From Burkholderiales bacterium (GTDB lineage Bacteria > Pseudomonadota > Gammaproteobacteria > Burkholderiales > SG8-41), in NCBI GenBank assembly GCA_019634975.1, contig JAHCAI010000004.1, positions 202,750 through 266,749 of the forward strand: a stretch of DNA of 64,000 nt, written 5' to 3'. Numbering within the stretch: the stretch's first letter is position 1; each line of letters begins with the position of its first letter. Below the pieces are notes generated by a model. It searched no databases, had not been told where the DNA came from, and saw nothing but the letters and a program-made list of their open reading frames with translations. Positions 51,938-60,487 of this stretch are shown one piece after another. The translations under genes were made by a program, and so were the position numbers.

Positions 51938-52303
51938 ATGACCGCGCCCGCCGGGCTGCTGCGCCTGCGGCTGCTGCACGCGGCGCTGATCGCGCTGCTG
52001 CTGTTTGCCCAGCATGGCGCGCTGACCCATGCGCTGCTGCATGCCGCCCATCAGGGTGAAGCGGCCGTGCATGCCGACCACGCGCATGAGCACGCGCACG
52101 GCGATGAAAGTCCGGCCGGCGAGTGGTCCGCGAGCTGCGGCTTCGATCTGCTCTACAGCGAAGTCCTTGGCGGTGCTCCCGTTGGCAGCCAGGGCGTCGC
52201 AAACGTTGCGATTCGTGCAGTGCCGATCGCCACCGGCAATGTCGCCGCAGCGGGAAGTCCGGCAGTTCCCTACGATTCCCGCGCACCCCCCGCGTTCTCC
52301 TAG
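51938..52303 (+). CDS. histidine-rich membrane or exported protein
   Basis: A 121-residue protein with one N-terminal hydrophobic segment (LRLLHAALIALLLFAQHG) and a dense histidine run (HAAHQGEAAVHADHAHEHAHGDE). A short conserved-looking segment, ASCGFDLLYSEVLGG, follows, and then a low-complexity tail. No family is assigned; small histidine-rich proteins of this kind often accompany zinc or copper systems. It starts three bases after the DUF3299 stop, so it is part of the same transcript. It ends 98 bases before the receptor gene. Confidence 0.7.
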   Translation: MTAPAGLLRLRLLHAALIALLLFAQHGALTHALLHAAHQGEAAVHADHAHEHAHGDESPAGEWSASCGFDLLYSEVLGGAPVGSQGVANVAIRAVPIATGNVAAAGSPAVPYDSRAPPAFS

Positions 52304-52401
52304 ACGTCCCGCCGGCGACTGCCGGTCATTCCCGTTTTTGTTCCGCTACGCGCGCGCCCGAGAGCGCTGCGTGCGGCCCGACTCGTCCCTTGGAGAACTT
52401 C

Positions 52402-54498
52402 ATGATGAAACGAAATACCTTCGCGCTCGCCGCGATGGCGGCCGCGGTGCACGCCGCGACCGCGCAGGCACAGCAGACTCCGGTTCCGGCGGCAACGCTG
52501 CCGGAGGTCGTGGTCACCGGCAACCCGCTGGGCAGCGACCTGTTCGAACTCGCATCGCCCGCGTCCCTGCTGCATGGCGCTGAGCTGTTCCGGCTGCGTG
52601 CGCCCACGCTGGGCGACACCCTCGACGGCTTGCCCGGCGTTGCCGCCACCGGCTTCGGACCCAATGCCAGCCGTCCGGTGATCCGCGGCCTCGACGGCGA
52701 CCGCATTCGCGTGCTGCAGAACGGCGCGGGCGTGCTCGATGCCTCGTCGCTGAGCTTCGACCATGCCGTGGCGATCGATCCGCTGGTGATCGAGCGGGCC
52801 GAGGTGGTGCGCGGTCCCGCTGCGCTGTTCTACGGCGGCAATGCCGTCGGCGGCGTGGTCAACGTCATCGACAACCGCATTCCGCAGAGCGCGATCAACG
52901 GCATCAGCGGCCGCGTGGAGACGCGTTTCGGCGGTGCCGCGCGCGAGAAAGCGACCGGCGTGGTGCTCGAGGCCGGCAACGGCAGCCTTGCGCTGCATGC
53001 CGATGTCCATACCCGCGACACCGAGGACCTGCGCATCAAGGGCTTCGCGCGCTCGGCGCGGCTGCGCGCCGCCGATCCGCAGGCGGTCGAGGCGCAGGGC
53101 GTGTTGCCCAACAGCGCGTCGCGCTCCGATGGCGGTGCGGTTGGCCTGTCGCATGTCTGGGCCAAGGGCTACGTCGGCATTTCGCGCTCCGCCCACAACA
53201 CCTTCTACGGCACGGTGGCGGAACCGGAGGTGACCATCGACCTGCAGAGCAGCCGCTGGGACCTCGCCGGTGAAGTGCGCGAACTGGGCAGGGTCATCCG
53301 CAGCGTGAAATTCAGGGCGGGGCATACCGACTATGACCATACGGAACTTGACGCCGGTGTTCCGGCGACGCGGTTCCGCAACAAGGGGCGCGACCTGCAT
53401 GTCGAGGCGGTGCACGGCGACCTCGGTCCGCTGCGCGGCGTGATCGGCGCGCAGGCCACCGATTTCGATTTCTCGGCGCTGGGCGCCGAGGCCTTCGTGC
53501 CCTCGACGAACACCCGGGTCCGCTCGCTGTTCTTCTTCGAGGAACTGCCGCTGGGCAGCGTCAAGCTGAGTTTCGGCGGCCGCCACGAACGCAGCGAGGT
53601 CGGCAGTGAAGGCGGCGGCGCGGTGCCTTTCGGCGCCGTCGATCCGCGTTTCGGCGCGGCGCAGACCCGGACTTTCAGCGGCAACAGCGGCGCGCTGGGC
53701 GCGGTGTGGAGTTTCATGCCGGGTCTGGCACTGGCGGTGAACGGCAGTTACACCGAGCGCGCGCCGACCTATTACGAGCTCTATGCCAACGGCCCGCATG
53801 CCGCCACCGGCGTCTACGAGGTCGGCAACACGGCCTTCGGCAAGGAAAAATCGAAAGCCGTGGATATCGCGCTGCGCATGAAGTCGGGGAAACACTCCGG
53901 CAGCATCAGCGTGTTCCACAACCGCTTCAGCAACTACATCGGCCTGTTCGACAGCGGCAATACCCGCGGTGCCGACGGCGAACTCAATCCGCCTGATGCC
54001 GGCGACGGCACTTCGCTGAACACCGGCGAGGAAATCCTGCCCGAGTTCGCCTGGCGCGCGGTGCCGGCGCGTTTCCGCGGCATCGAGGGCGAAGGACGTT
54101 TCCGCGTGTTCGAGCGCGGCGGCAGCCTCGACCTGCTGGTGCACGCGTCTTATGTGCGTGCCGACGACCGCAGCAGCGGGCAGCCGCTGCCGCGCATCGC
54201 GCCCTGGCGCTACGGTGCCGGCGTGGAATACCGCTACGACCGCGTCAGCGCCCGCCTTGATGCCACCGTGCACGACGACCAGGACCGCGTCGCCCCCGGC
54301 GAGCGGCCCACCGACGGCTACACCATGCTCAACGCGGCGCTGACGTACCGCCTGCCGGCCAAGGGCATGCGGCTCGAAGCGTTCCTGCGCGGCATCAACC
54401 TGCTCGACGAGGAAGCGCGCAACCACGTGTCCTTCCTGAAGGACATTGCGCCGCTCGGCCGGCGCAGCGCGCAGCTCGGCCTGCGCGGGCAGTTCTAG
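52402..54498 (+). CDS. znuD: TonB-dependent outer-membrane receptor, ZnuD-like
   Basis: A 698-residue outer-membrane transporter: signal peptide MMKRNTFALAAMAAAVHAAT, TonB box-like LPEVVVTGNPLG, plug domain (VIRGLDGDRIRVLQNGAGVLD, IERAEVVRGPAALFYGGNAVGGVVNVID) and a beta-barrel that ends in LGLRGQF. The plug sequence, with ASSLSFDHAVAIDPL, resembles ZnuD-type zinc receptors. Its place in the zinc cluster supports that reading; copper or another metal is the alternative. The ATG at 52402 starts the signal peptide. A terminator follows the stop. Confidence 0.88.
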   Translation: MMKRNTFALAAMAAAVHAATAQAQQTPVPAATLPEVVVTGNPLGSDLFELASPASLLHGAELFRLRAPTLGDTLDGLPGVAATGFGPNASRPVIRGLDGDRIRVLQNGAGVLDASSLSFDHAVAIDPLVIERAEVVRGPAALFYGGNAVGGVVNVIDNRIPQSAINGISGRVETRFGGAAREKATGVVLEAGNGSLALHADVHTRDTEDLRIKGFARSARLRAADPQAVEAQGVLPNSASRSDGGAVGLSHVWAKGYVGISRSAHNTFYGTVAEPEVTIDLQSSRWDLAGEVRELGRVIRSVKFRAGHTDYDHTELDAGVPATRFRNKGRDLHVEAVHGDLGPLRGVIGAQATDFDFSALGAEAFVPSTNTRVRSLFFFEELPLGSVKLSFGGRHERSEVGSEGGGAVPFGAVDPRFGAAQTRTFSGNSGALGAVWSFMPGLALAVNGSYTERAPTYYELYANGPHAATGVYEVGNTAFGKEKSKAVDIALRMKSGKHSGSISVFHNRFSNYIGLFDSGNTRGADGELNPPDAGDGTSLNTGEEILPEFAWRAVPARFRGIEGEGRFRVFERGGSLDLLVHASYVRADDRSSGQPLPRIAPWRYGAGVEYRYDRVSARLDATVHDDQDRVAPGERPTDGYTMLNAALTYRLPAKGMRLEAFLRGINLLDEEARNHVSFLKDIAPLGRRSAQLGLRGQF

Positions 54499-54509
54499 CG
54501 ATGGCCCTG

Positions 54510-54545
54510 CCGTCGCGGGCCTGCAGCCGGGCCCGCGACGGTTTG
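54510..54545 (+). terminator. probable intrinsic terminator after the receptor gene
   Basis: CCGTCGCGGGC (54510-54520) pairs with GCCCGCGACGG (54531-54541) to form an 11-bp stem, followed by TTTGT. The T-run is short, so termination may be partial, letting some transcripts reach the TonB-like gene. Confidence 0.7.
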
Positions 54546-54599
54546 TCCGGCCTTGCTGATGTGCCGGATAATGCCTGTCCCTTGAGTCATACCCTCCTC

Positions 54600-55331
54600 A
54601 TGGCCGACCGTCCTCGCATTTCCCGGCGCACGCTGGCCATTTTTCTGCTGGCGAGTGTCGCTGCGCATGCCCTGCTGCTGGTCTATGTGCCGGGATGGCG
54701 GGTGTCGCTGCCCGCGCCTGCGCCGGAGATGCCGATGCTGGATGTGGTGATGGTGGCGCCGCAGCCGCCGGTGGCAGCCTTGCCGCCGCAAGCCGCTGCG
54801 CCCGCAGTTCGCAGCCCGACTCCGCCGGCGCCGCGCAAGGCCGTGCCGCCGCTTGCGCCGGAACCCGCGATACCGCCGGTCCCGGGGACAGCGGAACCTG
54901 CGGGCGCCGCGGCATCTGCAGCGGCATCCCCGCCGCCATCCGAAGCGGCATCATCATCGCTGCCGGCGGTGGAGCCCGCGCCACCGGCTGCGGCACGATC
55001 TTCGGCGCCGCCGGCATCGCCGGCCGCTCAGGCGCCGCCGCCGCTGATCACGCCACCGGCCTTCAGTGCGGCATACCTGCGCAATCCGCCGCCGGCCTAC
55101 CCGGCGATGGCCCGGCGCAACGGCGAAGAGGGCACGGTGCTGTTGCGCGTGCTGGTCGGGCGCGACGGCACGCCGCTGAAAGTCGAAATCGACCAGTCGA
55201 GCCGCTCGCGCCTGCTGGATCATGCGGCGCTCGATGCGGTGAAGGGCTGGCGCTTCGTGCCGGCTCGCCGCGGCACGGATGCCATTGAAGCCTGGGTGCG
55301 TGTGCCGGTATCGTTCCGCCTGGAGTCCTGA
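54600..55331 (+). CDS. TonB-family energy transducer
   Basis: A 243-residue TonB-like protein that would couple the proton motive force to the receptor upstream. It has an N-terminal membrane anchor (RRTLAIFLLASVAAHALLLVY), a long proline- and alanine-rich periplasmic spacer and a C-terminal TonB domain (YPAMARRNGEEGTVLLRVLV, SRLLDHAALDAVKGWRFVPA). No exbB or exbD is adjacent, so it must use a complex encoded elsewhere. The ATG at 54600 is chosen because it precedes the anchor; the open frame continues upstream. Confidence 0.9.
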   Translation: MADRPRISRRTLAIFLLASVAAHALLLVYVPGWRVSLPAPAPEMPMLDVVMVAPQPPVAALPPQAAAPAVRSPTPPAPRKAVPPLAPEPAIPPVPGTAEPAGAAASAAASPPPSEAASSSLPAVEPAPPAAARSSAPPASPAAQAPPPLITPPAFSAAYLRNPPPAYPAMARRNGEEGTVLLRVLVGRDGTPLKVEIDQSSRSRLLDHAALDAVKGWRFVPARRGTDAIEAWVRVPVSFRLES

Positions 55332-55431
55332 CCGGCGGCCGGGTTGAAACCGCGGCTGGCGCCCTCATATTCCAAGGGCAGGTCATCTCCGCGCTTGCGG
55401 CATTCCTCAAATAATCAAGAGCTTGTCCCCC

Positions 55432-55974
55432 ATGGCAGAGACTGTTTATCACGGCACGACCATTCTTTCCGTTCGCCGCGGGCCACGCGTGGCGCTGGGC
55501 GGCGATGGCCAGGTGACGCTGGGCAACATCGTGGTCAAGGCCACCGCGCGCAAGATCCGCCGCCTCTACCAGGACCGCATCCTCGCCGGTTTTGCCGGCG
55601 GCACCGCCGATGCCTTCACGCTGTTCGAGCGTTTCGAATCGAAACTGGAAAAACACCAGGGCAACCTGATGCGCTCCGCCGTGGAACTGGCCAAGGACTG
55701 GCGCACCGACCGCATGCTGCGCCGGCTCGAGGCCATGCTGGCGGTGGCCGACCGCGAGCATTCGCTGGTGATCACCGGCAACGGCGATGTGCTGGAGCCG
55801 GAATACGGCCTCGTCGCCATCGGCAGCGGCGGCGCCTACGCGCAGTCCGCCGCGCGCGCTCTGCTCGAGAACACCGATCTCGCGCCGGCCGACATCGTCA
55901 AGAAATCCCTGGCGATTGCCGGCGATCTCTGCATTTACACCAATCAGCAGCATCTCATCGAAACCCTGGATTGA
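55432..55974 (+). CDS. hslV: ATP-dependent protease, peptidase subunit HslV
   Basis: HslV forms the proteolytic chamber of the HslUV protease, a threonine peptidase related to the proteasome beta subunit. The 180-residue protein begins [20 protein letters not shown]; after removal of the N-terminal residues the first threonine of TTI is the nucleophile. [10 protein letters not shown] and [16 protein letters not shown] are conserved. The ATG at 55432 is preferred to a TTG nine bases upstream. hslU follows after 97 bases. Confidence 0.96.
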   Translation: MAETVYHGTTILSVRRGPRVALGGDGQVTLGNIVVKATARKIRRLYQDRILAGFAGGTADAFTLFERFESKLEKHQGNLMRSAVELAKDWRTDRMLRRLEAMLAVADREHSLVITGNGDVLEPEYGLVAIGSGGAYAQSAARALLENTDLAPADIVKKSLAIAGDLCIYTNQQHLIETLD

Positions 55975-56021
55975 AGGGTAATTGGCAAGTCTGAACTGGA
56001 ATTGAGGTTCAGAGTCCATTC

Positions 56022-56070
56022 GCTCATCGCTCATCGCTCATCGCTCATCGCTCATCGCTCATCGCTTACC
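56022..56070. repeat. heptamer array, six perfect GCTCATC units
   Basis: Six exact tandem GCTCATC heptamers (56022-56063) and a seventh degenerate unit GCTTACC end one base before the hslU ATG. It is the longest array of this family in the window and has no inverse arm close by. It takes the place where a ribosome-binding site would be expected. Confidence 0.95.
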
Positions 56071-56071
56071 C

Positions 56072-57385
56072 ATGACCCCCATGACCCCGCAGGAAATCGT
56101 CCACGAGCTCGACAAGCACATCGTCGGGCAGAACGCCGCCAAGCGCGCGGTGGCCATCGCGCTGCGCAACCGCTGGCGCCGGCAGCAGGTGCCGGAGCCG
56201 CTGCGCCAGGAGATCACGCCGAAGAACATCCTGATGATCGGGCCGACGGGCGTGGGCAAGACCGAGATCGCGCGGCGGCTGGCGCGGCTGGCCAATGCCC
56301 CCTTCATCAAGGTCGAGGCGACCAAGTTCACGGAAGTGGGCTATGTCGGCCGCGACGTCGACACCATCATCCGCGACCTCGTCGACGCGGCGATCAAGGA
56401 CGCGCACACCGAGGCGATGCAGCGAGTGAAGCACCAGGCGCAGGACAGCGCAGAGGAGCGCGTGCTCGACGCGCTGCTGACGCCGGCGCGTGACACCGCG
56501 ACCGACAGCGAGTCGGCGACGCGCCAGAAATTCCGCAAGATGCTGCGCGAGGGCGCGCTCGACGAGCGCGAGATCGAGATCGAGGTCGCCGCGGCGCCGG
56601 CGCAGATGGAGATCATGACGCCGCCGGGCATGGAGGATCTGACCGCGCAGCTGCAGGGCATGTTCCAGAACCTCGGTGCCGGCCGGCGCCGGACGCGCAA
56701 GATGAAAATTGCCGACGCGATGAAGCAGCTGGTCGACGAGGAAGCGGCGAAGCGCGTCAACGACGAGGAGCTGAAGATCGCCGCGGTCGCCAACGTCGAG
56801 CAGAACGGCATCGTGTTCATTGACGAGATCGACAAGGTCGCGACGCGCTCCGAGGTGTCGGGTGCCGACGTGTCGCGCCAGGGCGTGCAGCGCGACCTGC
56901 TGCCGCTGGTCGAGGGCACCACGGTGACCACCAAGTACGGGATGATCAGGACCGATCACATCCTGTTCATCGCCAGCGGCGCCTTCCACCTGTCGAAGCC
57001 CTCGGACCTGATACCCGAGCTGCAGGGGCGGCTGCCGATCCGTGTCGAGCTGCAGAACCTCACCGTCGACGATTTCGAGCGCATCCTGACCAGCACCGAT
57101 GCCTGCCTGATCCGCCAGTACGAGGCGCTGATCAAGACCGAGGATGTCGAACTGGTGTTCACCCCGGATGCGGTGAAGCGGCTGGCGGAGATCGCCTGGC
57201 AGGTCAACGAGCGCACCGAGAACATCGGCGCGCGCCGCCTGCACACGGTGATGGAGCGGCTGCTGGAGGAGCTGTCCTTCACCGCCGGCCGGCGCAGGGA
57301 GACGGTGACCATCGATGCCGCCTATGTCGATGCGCGGCTGAAGAACCTCGCGCAGAGCGAGGACCTCGCGCGTTACGTGCTCTGA
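56072..57385 (+). CDS. hslU: ATP-dependent protease, ATPase subunit HslU
   Basis: HslU is the AAA+ unfoldase that feeds HslV. The 437-residue protein has Walker [20 protein letters not shown], Walker [17 protein letters not shown], the pore-loop region [19 protein letters not shown] and the C-terminal tail [12 protein letters not shown] that docks into HslV. ATG 56072 and ATG 56081 ([16 protein letters not shown]) are both possible; neither has a Shine-Dalgarno sequence because a GCTCATC array precedes them. Translation may rely on coupling with hslV or on an unstructured leader. Confidence 0.96.
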   Translation: MTPMTPQEIVHELDKHIVGQNAAKRAVAIALRNRWRRQQVPEPLRQEITPKNILMIGPTGVGKTEIARRLARLANAPFIKVEATKFTEVGYVGRDVDTIIRDLVDAAIKDAHTEAMQRVKHQAQDSAEERVLDALLTPARDTATDSESATRQKFRKMLREGALDEREIEIEVAAAPAQMEIMTPPGMEDLTAQLQGMFQNLGAGRRRTRKMKIADAMKQLVDEEAAKRVNDEELKIAAVANVEQNGIVFIDEIDKVATRSEVSGADVSRQGVQRDLLPLVEGTTVTTKYGMIRTDHILFIASGAFHLSKPSDLIPELQGRLPIRVELQNLTVDDFERILTSTDACLIRQYEALIKTEDVELVFTPDAVKRLAEIAWQVNERTENIGARRLHTVMERLLEELSFTAGRRRETVTIDAAYVDARLKNLAQSEDLARYVL

Positions 57386-57434
57386 CGCCCTGCGGTTTGA
57401 CGCTGCGGGACGGGGGCGCTTAACATCCGGCCCC

Positions 57435-57785
57435 ATGCGCCTGCACCTGCAGCGCCGGATCATCTCCGGCATCACCCTCGCCGCTGTCCTGTTCGGCTTT
57501 GCCGTTCCGGCTTTCGCCGTCGCGCTGCAGGCGCTCGATCCCGTTGCCTATGCCACGATCTGCCGCGTCGATGACGGCAGCCGCGATGACGGGAGGCAGG
57601 ACCGCCTGCGCGAGGCGCATTGCCTGCTGTGCCTCGGCGCGGGATCGCCGCCGCCGGCAATCCCGGCGGCAGCCAGGCCCGCAGACTTTCCGGAATTCCG
57701 TCTGCCGGCCCTGCAGGCCGGCGCCGGCTTCGATGATGCTGCCGCGCTGCAGCCGCTCAATCCACGCGCGCCGCCGCGCGCCTGA
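57435..57785 (+). CDS. DUF2946-type small exported protein
   Basis: A 116-residue protein with an N-terminal hydrophobic segment (IISGITLAAVLFGFAVPAFA) and a cysteine pattern typical of DUF2946: ATICRVDDGS, then REAHCLLCLGAGSPPPAIP with HCxxC. Such proteins are often found beside copper chaperones, as here, and may bind copper or another metal. The function is not established. It lies 95 bp before the PCuAC gene. Confidence 0.75.
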   Translation: MRLHLQRRIISGITLAAVLFGFAVPAFAVALQALDPVAYATICRVDDGSRDDGRQDRLREAHCLLCLGAGSPPPAIPAAARPADFPEFRLPALQAGAGFDDAAALQPLNPRAPPRA

Positions 57786-57852
57786 ACTGTCCTTCGCAGT
57801 GCTGCGCACCAGCGGTGCGCCCGGTCGTTCTGCGCCTGCCGGACGATGTTAT

Positions 57853-57870
57853 ATAACTATTTGTTTATAA
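57853..57870 (+). promoter_or_regulatory. recurrent AT-rich 18-mer (IHF-like) in the PCuAC leader
   Basis: ATAACTATTTGTTTATAA, identical to the copy at 34207-34224 and followed by AGGAATTTTTATG. The leader matches that of the DUF3299 gene at 51398-51427 nearly base for base. Confidence 0.45.
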
Positions 57871-57880
57871 AGGAATTTTT

Positions 57881-58354
57881 ATGATTTCCATACAGCGGCT
57901 GAAACTCTGCGGCCTGCTCTTCACCCTGTTCTGCGCCGGTGCCGCGCAGGCGCAAACCGTGACCGTCCGTGATGCCTGGATCCGCGGCACCGTGCAGGGC
58001 CAGAGCGCCACCGGCGCATTCATGGAACTGACGGCAAAAGCCCACGCCCGTCTCGTCGCCGCGTCCAGCCCGGTCGCCGGGGTCGCCGAAGTGCACAACA
58101 TGCGCATGGAGAACGGCGTGATGCGGATGTTCCCCGTCGCCGGCATCGACATCCCCGCCGGGCGGAGCGTGAAGCTCGCCTCGGGCGGCTATCACGTGAT
58201 GCTGATGCAGCTGCAGAAACCCCTCAACGCCGGCGACAAGGTGCCGCTGTCGCTGACCTTCGAGCTGGCGGACAAGAAGCGCGAGACTGTCGAACTGTCA
58301 GTCGAAGTGCGCGATGTCAGGGGCCAGCCCGTCAAAAGCCATCACGGCCACTGA
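57881..58354 (+). CDS. periplasmic copper chaperone PCuAC
   Basis: A 157-residue exported protein: signal peptide MISIQRLKLCGLLFTLFCAG and a PCuAC domain (VRDAWIRGTVQGQSATGAFM). The Cu(I) ligands fit the HxnM motifs of the family in EVHNMRMENGVMRM and SGGYHVMLMQL, and the C-terminus is histidine-rich (SHHGH). PCuAC inserts copper into the CuA or CuB site of cytochrome oxidase. AAGGA precedes the ATG. It converges with rlpA with five bases between stops. Confidence 0.92.
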   Translation: MISIQRLKLCGLLFTLFCAGAAQAQTVTVRDAWIRGTVQGQSATGAFMELTAKAHARLVAASSPVAGVAEVHNMRMENGVMRMFPVAGIDIPAGRSVKLASGGYHVMLMQLQKPLNAGDKVPLSLTFELADKKRETVELSVEVRDVRGQPVKSHHGH

Positions 58355-58359
58355 GCGGT

Positions 58360-59358
58360 TCAGCGGCTGACGACCACCGGCTTCGCGCCCAGCGCCTGGG
58401 CGGCGCGCTCCGCCGCCTCGCGCGCGGCGGCATCGCTGGCAAAGGGTCCCGCCTGCACACGGAACAGCCCGTCGCCGTGGTGGATGCGCAGCGTGCCGGC
58501 GAGCCAGTCGGCCTGCGCCTGCAGGCGCGCGAGATAGGTTTCCGCGTTGGCCTGCACGCCGAAAGCACCGAACTGCAGCCAGGTACCGCCCGCAGCGGCG
58601 GTCGTTGCGGCCGGGGCGGGCGCGCTTGCAGGCAGGGGGCTGGCGGTGACCGGTGCTGCAGGGGGCAGCGGGGCGCTCTCGATCACCGGGGCCGGGGCCG
58701 GCGCGACCGCCACCGGCGGCTCCGCAGCGGGGGAGACGCCGGGGATGATGCTTTCGACTTCGACCATGCCGCTGCCGGCGCCGATGATGCCCAGCCGGTG
58801 CGCCGCGGTGTAGGAGAGGTCGATCAGGCGGTCGCCGATGAAAGGGCCGCGGTCGTTGACGCGCACCACCACCGAGCGGCCGTTGGCGACATTGGTGACC
58901 CGCACATAGCTCGGAATCGGCAGCACGGTGTGCGCCGCGGTCATCGCGTACATGTCATAGGGTTCGCCGGAAGCCGTGGACTTACCGTGGTAGCGCCGGC
59001 CGTACCAGGTGGCGATGCCGCGCGCCCGGTAGGGCTCGAGCCGCGTCATCGGCGTGTAGCTGCGGCCCATGACCGTGTATGGCCGCTGGGTGCCGCGGTG
59101 CAGGGGTTCGATTTTCGGCACCGCGTCGGGAATCGCGTCGAGATTCGCCGGCGCATTGGCGCCGGGGCCGTCGTCAAGGTAATAGCCGCCGCCGCGCGCC
59201 GGAGGCGATGCCGGCGCGCCGGCCGAGGATTCCCGTTTCGGTGCCGACCCGCAGGCGCTTAGTAGCAGCGTCAGCGACAGGACCAGCGCGCCGGCACAGC
59301 GATGAACGATGAGCGATGAGCGATGAACGCAGCCATGGGTTCTTTGCTCATCGTTCAT
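58360..59358 (-). CDS. rlpA: septal ring lytic transglycosylase RlpA family lipoprotein
   Basis: A 332-residue lipoprotein with an export signal ending in the lipobox LLLSACG and a double-psi beta-barrel domain (GIATWYGRRYHGKSTASGE, VVVRVNDRGPFIGDRLIDLS). A C-terminal SPOR domain (WLQFGAFGVQANAETYLARL) targets denuded septal glycan. RlpA cleaves peptide-free glycan strands in Pseudomonas. The only start in frame before the signal helix is the ATG at 59358, so residues 1-21 (MNDEQRTHGCVHRSSLIVHR) are encoded by a heptamer repeat. The rodA stop lies within the same repeat. Confidence 0.93.
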   Translation of the reverse strand: MNDEQRTHGCVHRSSLIVHRCAGALVLSLTLLLSACGSAPKRESSAGAPASPPARGGGYYLDDGPGANAPANLDAIPDAVPKIEPLHRGTQRPYTVMGRSYTPMTRLEPYRARGIATWYGRRYHGKSTASGEPYDMYAMTAAHTVLPIPSYVRVTNVANGRSVVVRVNDRGPFIGDRLIDLSYTAAHRLGIIGAGSGMVEVESIIPGVSPAAEPPVAVAPAPAPVIESAPLPPAAPVTASPLPASAPAPAATTAAAGGTWLQFGAFGVQANAETYLARLQAQADWLAGTLRIHHGDGLFRVQAGPFASDAAAREAAERAAQALGAKPVVVSR

Positions 59359-59387
59359 CGCTTCGCGCTCCTCGCTGCTTTGCTCAT
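59301..59387. repeat. heptamer cassette with inverted arms at the rodA-rlpA junction
   Basis: Four units GATGAAC, GATGAGC, GATGAGC, GATGAAC (59301-59328), a 17-bp spacer, then GCTCATC, GTTCATC and degenerate units to TGCTCAT (59346-59387). The arms are inverted and could form a hairpin. The cassette contains the rlpA start codon and the rodA stop codon. Confidence 0.9.
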
Positions 59388-60487
59388 GTTTGCACCAGCT
59401 TCTTGTGGGTGTTGATGCTCATCAGTATGCCGAAACCGAGACAGATCGACACCAGCGAAGTTCCGCCGTAGCTGACCAGGGGCAGCGGCACGCCGACCAC
59501 GGGCAGGATGCCCGAAACCATGCCCATGTTGACGAAGGCATAGGTGAAGAAGGTCAGCGTGATCGATCCGGCGAGCAGCCGCGCGAACAGCGTCGGCGCG
59601 TTGGCGGTGATCACCATCGCGCGGCCGATCAGGAACAGGTAGAGGCCCAGCAGCGCGGCATTGCCGAGCAGGCCGAATTCCTCGGCATAGACCGCGAAAA
59701 TGAAATCGGTGGTGCGCTCCGGGATGAAGTCGAGGTGGGTCTGGGTGCCGTTCATCCAGCCCTTGCCGAGCACCCCGCCGGATCCGACCGCGATCGTCGA
59801 CTGGATGGTGTGGTAGCCGGCGCCCAGCGGGTCCGAGCCCGGATCAAGCAGCGTCAGCACGCGCTGGCGCTGGTAGTCATGCATCAGCGACCACAGCAGC
59901 GGCATGCCCGCGGCCGCCGCTGCCGCCAGCGCGATGATGATCCGCCACGGCAGCCCGGCGAGGAAAATAAGGTAGCCGCCGCTGGCCGAGATCAGCAGCG
60001 CGGTGCCGAGATCGGGCTGGCGCATGATCAGCGCCGCCGGGACCGCCAGCATCACCGCGGCAATGACGTAGTTGCGCAGCTTCAGCGAGGCCTCGTTGCG
60101 GTTGAAGTACCAGGCAAGCATCAGCGGAAGGGCGATTTTCATCAGCTCCGAGGGCTGGATGCGGGTGATGCCGATGTTCAGCCAGCGCCGTGCACCGTTG
60201 ACGATCTCCCCGAACAGCGCGACGCCGACCAGCAGCGCGCAGCCGGTGAGGAACAGCGGCACCGCCATGCGCATCAGGTAATGCGGCGGGATGTTGGCGA
60301 AGGCCCACATCACGCCCAGCGCAACCATCATGTTGATCAACTGGTCGGACAGTCTGCCGAAGCTGCCGTTCGCCGCGCTGAACAGGGTCAGCAGCCCCGT
60401 GAACATCAGCAGCAGGATCGCCGACAGCAGCACGCCGTCGATGTGCCGGGTCAGTAAAACCAGCAGGCGCCGCAGCACGAAGGGCAT
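59384..60487 (-). CDS. rodA: peptidoglycan glycosyltransferase RodA
   Basis: RodA is the SEDS-family polymerase that extends lateral-wall glycan strands with PBP2. The 367-residue membrane protein has about ten helices, the conserved LIMRQPDLGTALLISASGGY (catalytic aspartate region) and the signature GVPLPLVSYGGTSLVSICLGFGIL split near the end. ATG 60487 overlaps the mrdA stop in TGATG, showing translational coupling. The gene ends inside a heptamer repeat. Confidence 0.96.
   Translation of the reverse strand: MPFVLRRLLVLLTRHIDGVLLSAILLLMFTGLLTLFSAANGSFGRLSDQLINMMVALGVMWAFANIPPHYLMRMAVPLFLTGCALLVGVALFGEIVNGARRWLNIGITRIQPSELMKIALPLMLAWYFNRNEASLKLRNYVIAAVMLAVPAALIMRQPDLGTALLISASGGYLIFLAGLPWRIIIALAAAAAAGMPLLWSLMHDYQRQRVLTLLDPGSDPLGAGYHTIQSTIAVGSGGVLGKGWMNGTQTHLDFIPERTTDFIFAVYAEEFGLLGNAALLGLYLFLIGRAMVITANAPTLFARLLAGSITLTFFTYAFVNMGMVSGILPVVGVPLPLVSYGGTSLVSICLGFGILMSINTHKKLVQT

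Noticed and set aside
52300..54426. 708-codon minus-strand frame opposite the receptor gene
   Set aside because: Histidine- and arginine-rich low-complexity translation typical of antisense GC-rich sequence; the plus strand encodes a clear receptor.
55340..55431. A sigma-32 heat-shock promoter before hslV
   Set aside because: No pair of elements at the right spacing was found; CTTG and CCCCAT fragments occur but do not form a convincing promoter.
56022..56070. Heptamer array as a possible CRISPR array
   Set aside because: Units are seven bases long and directly adjacent, with no spacers and no cas genes.
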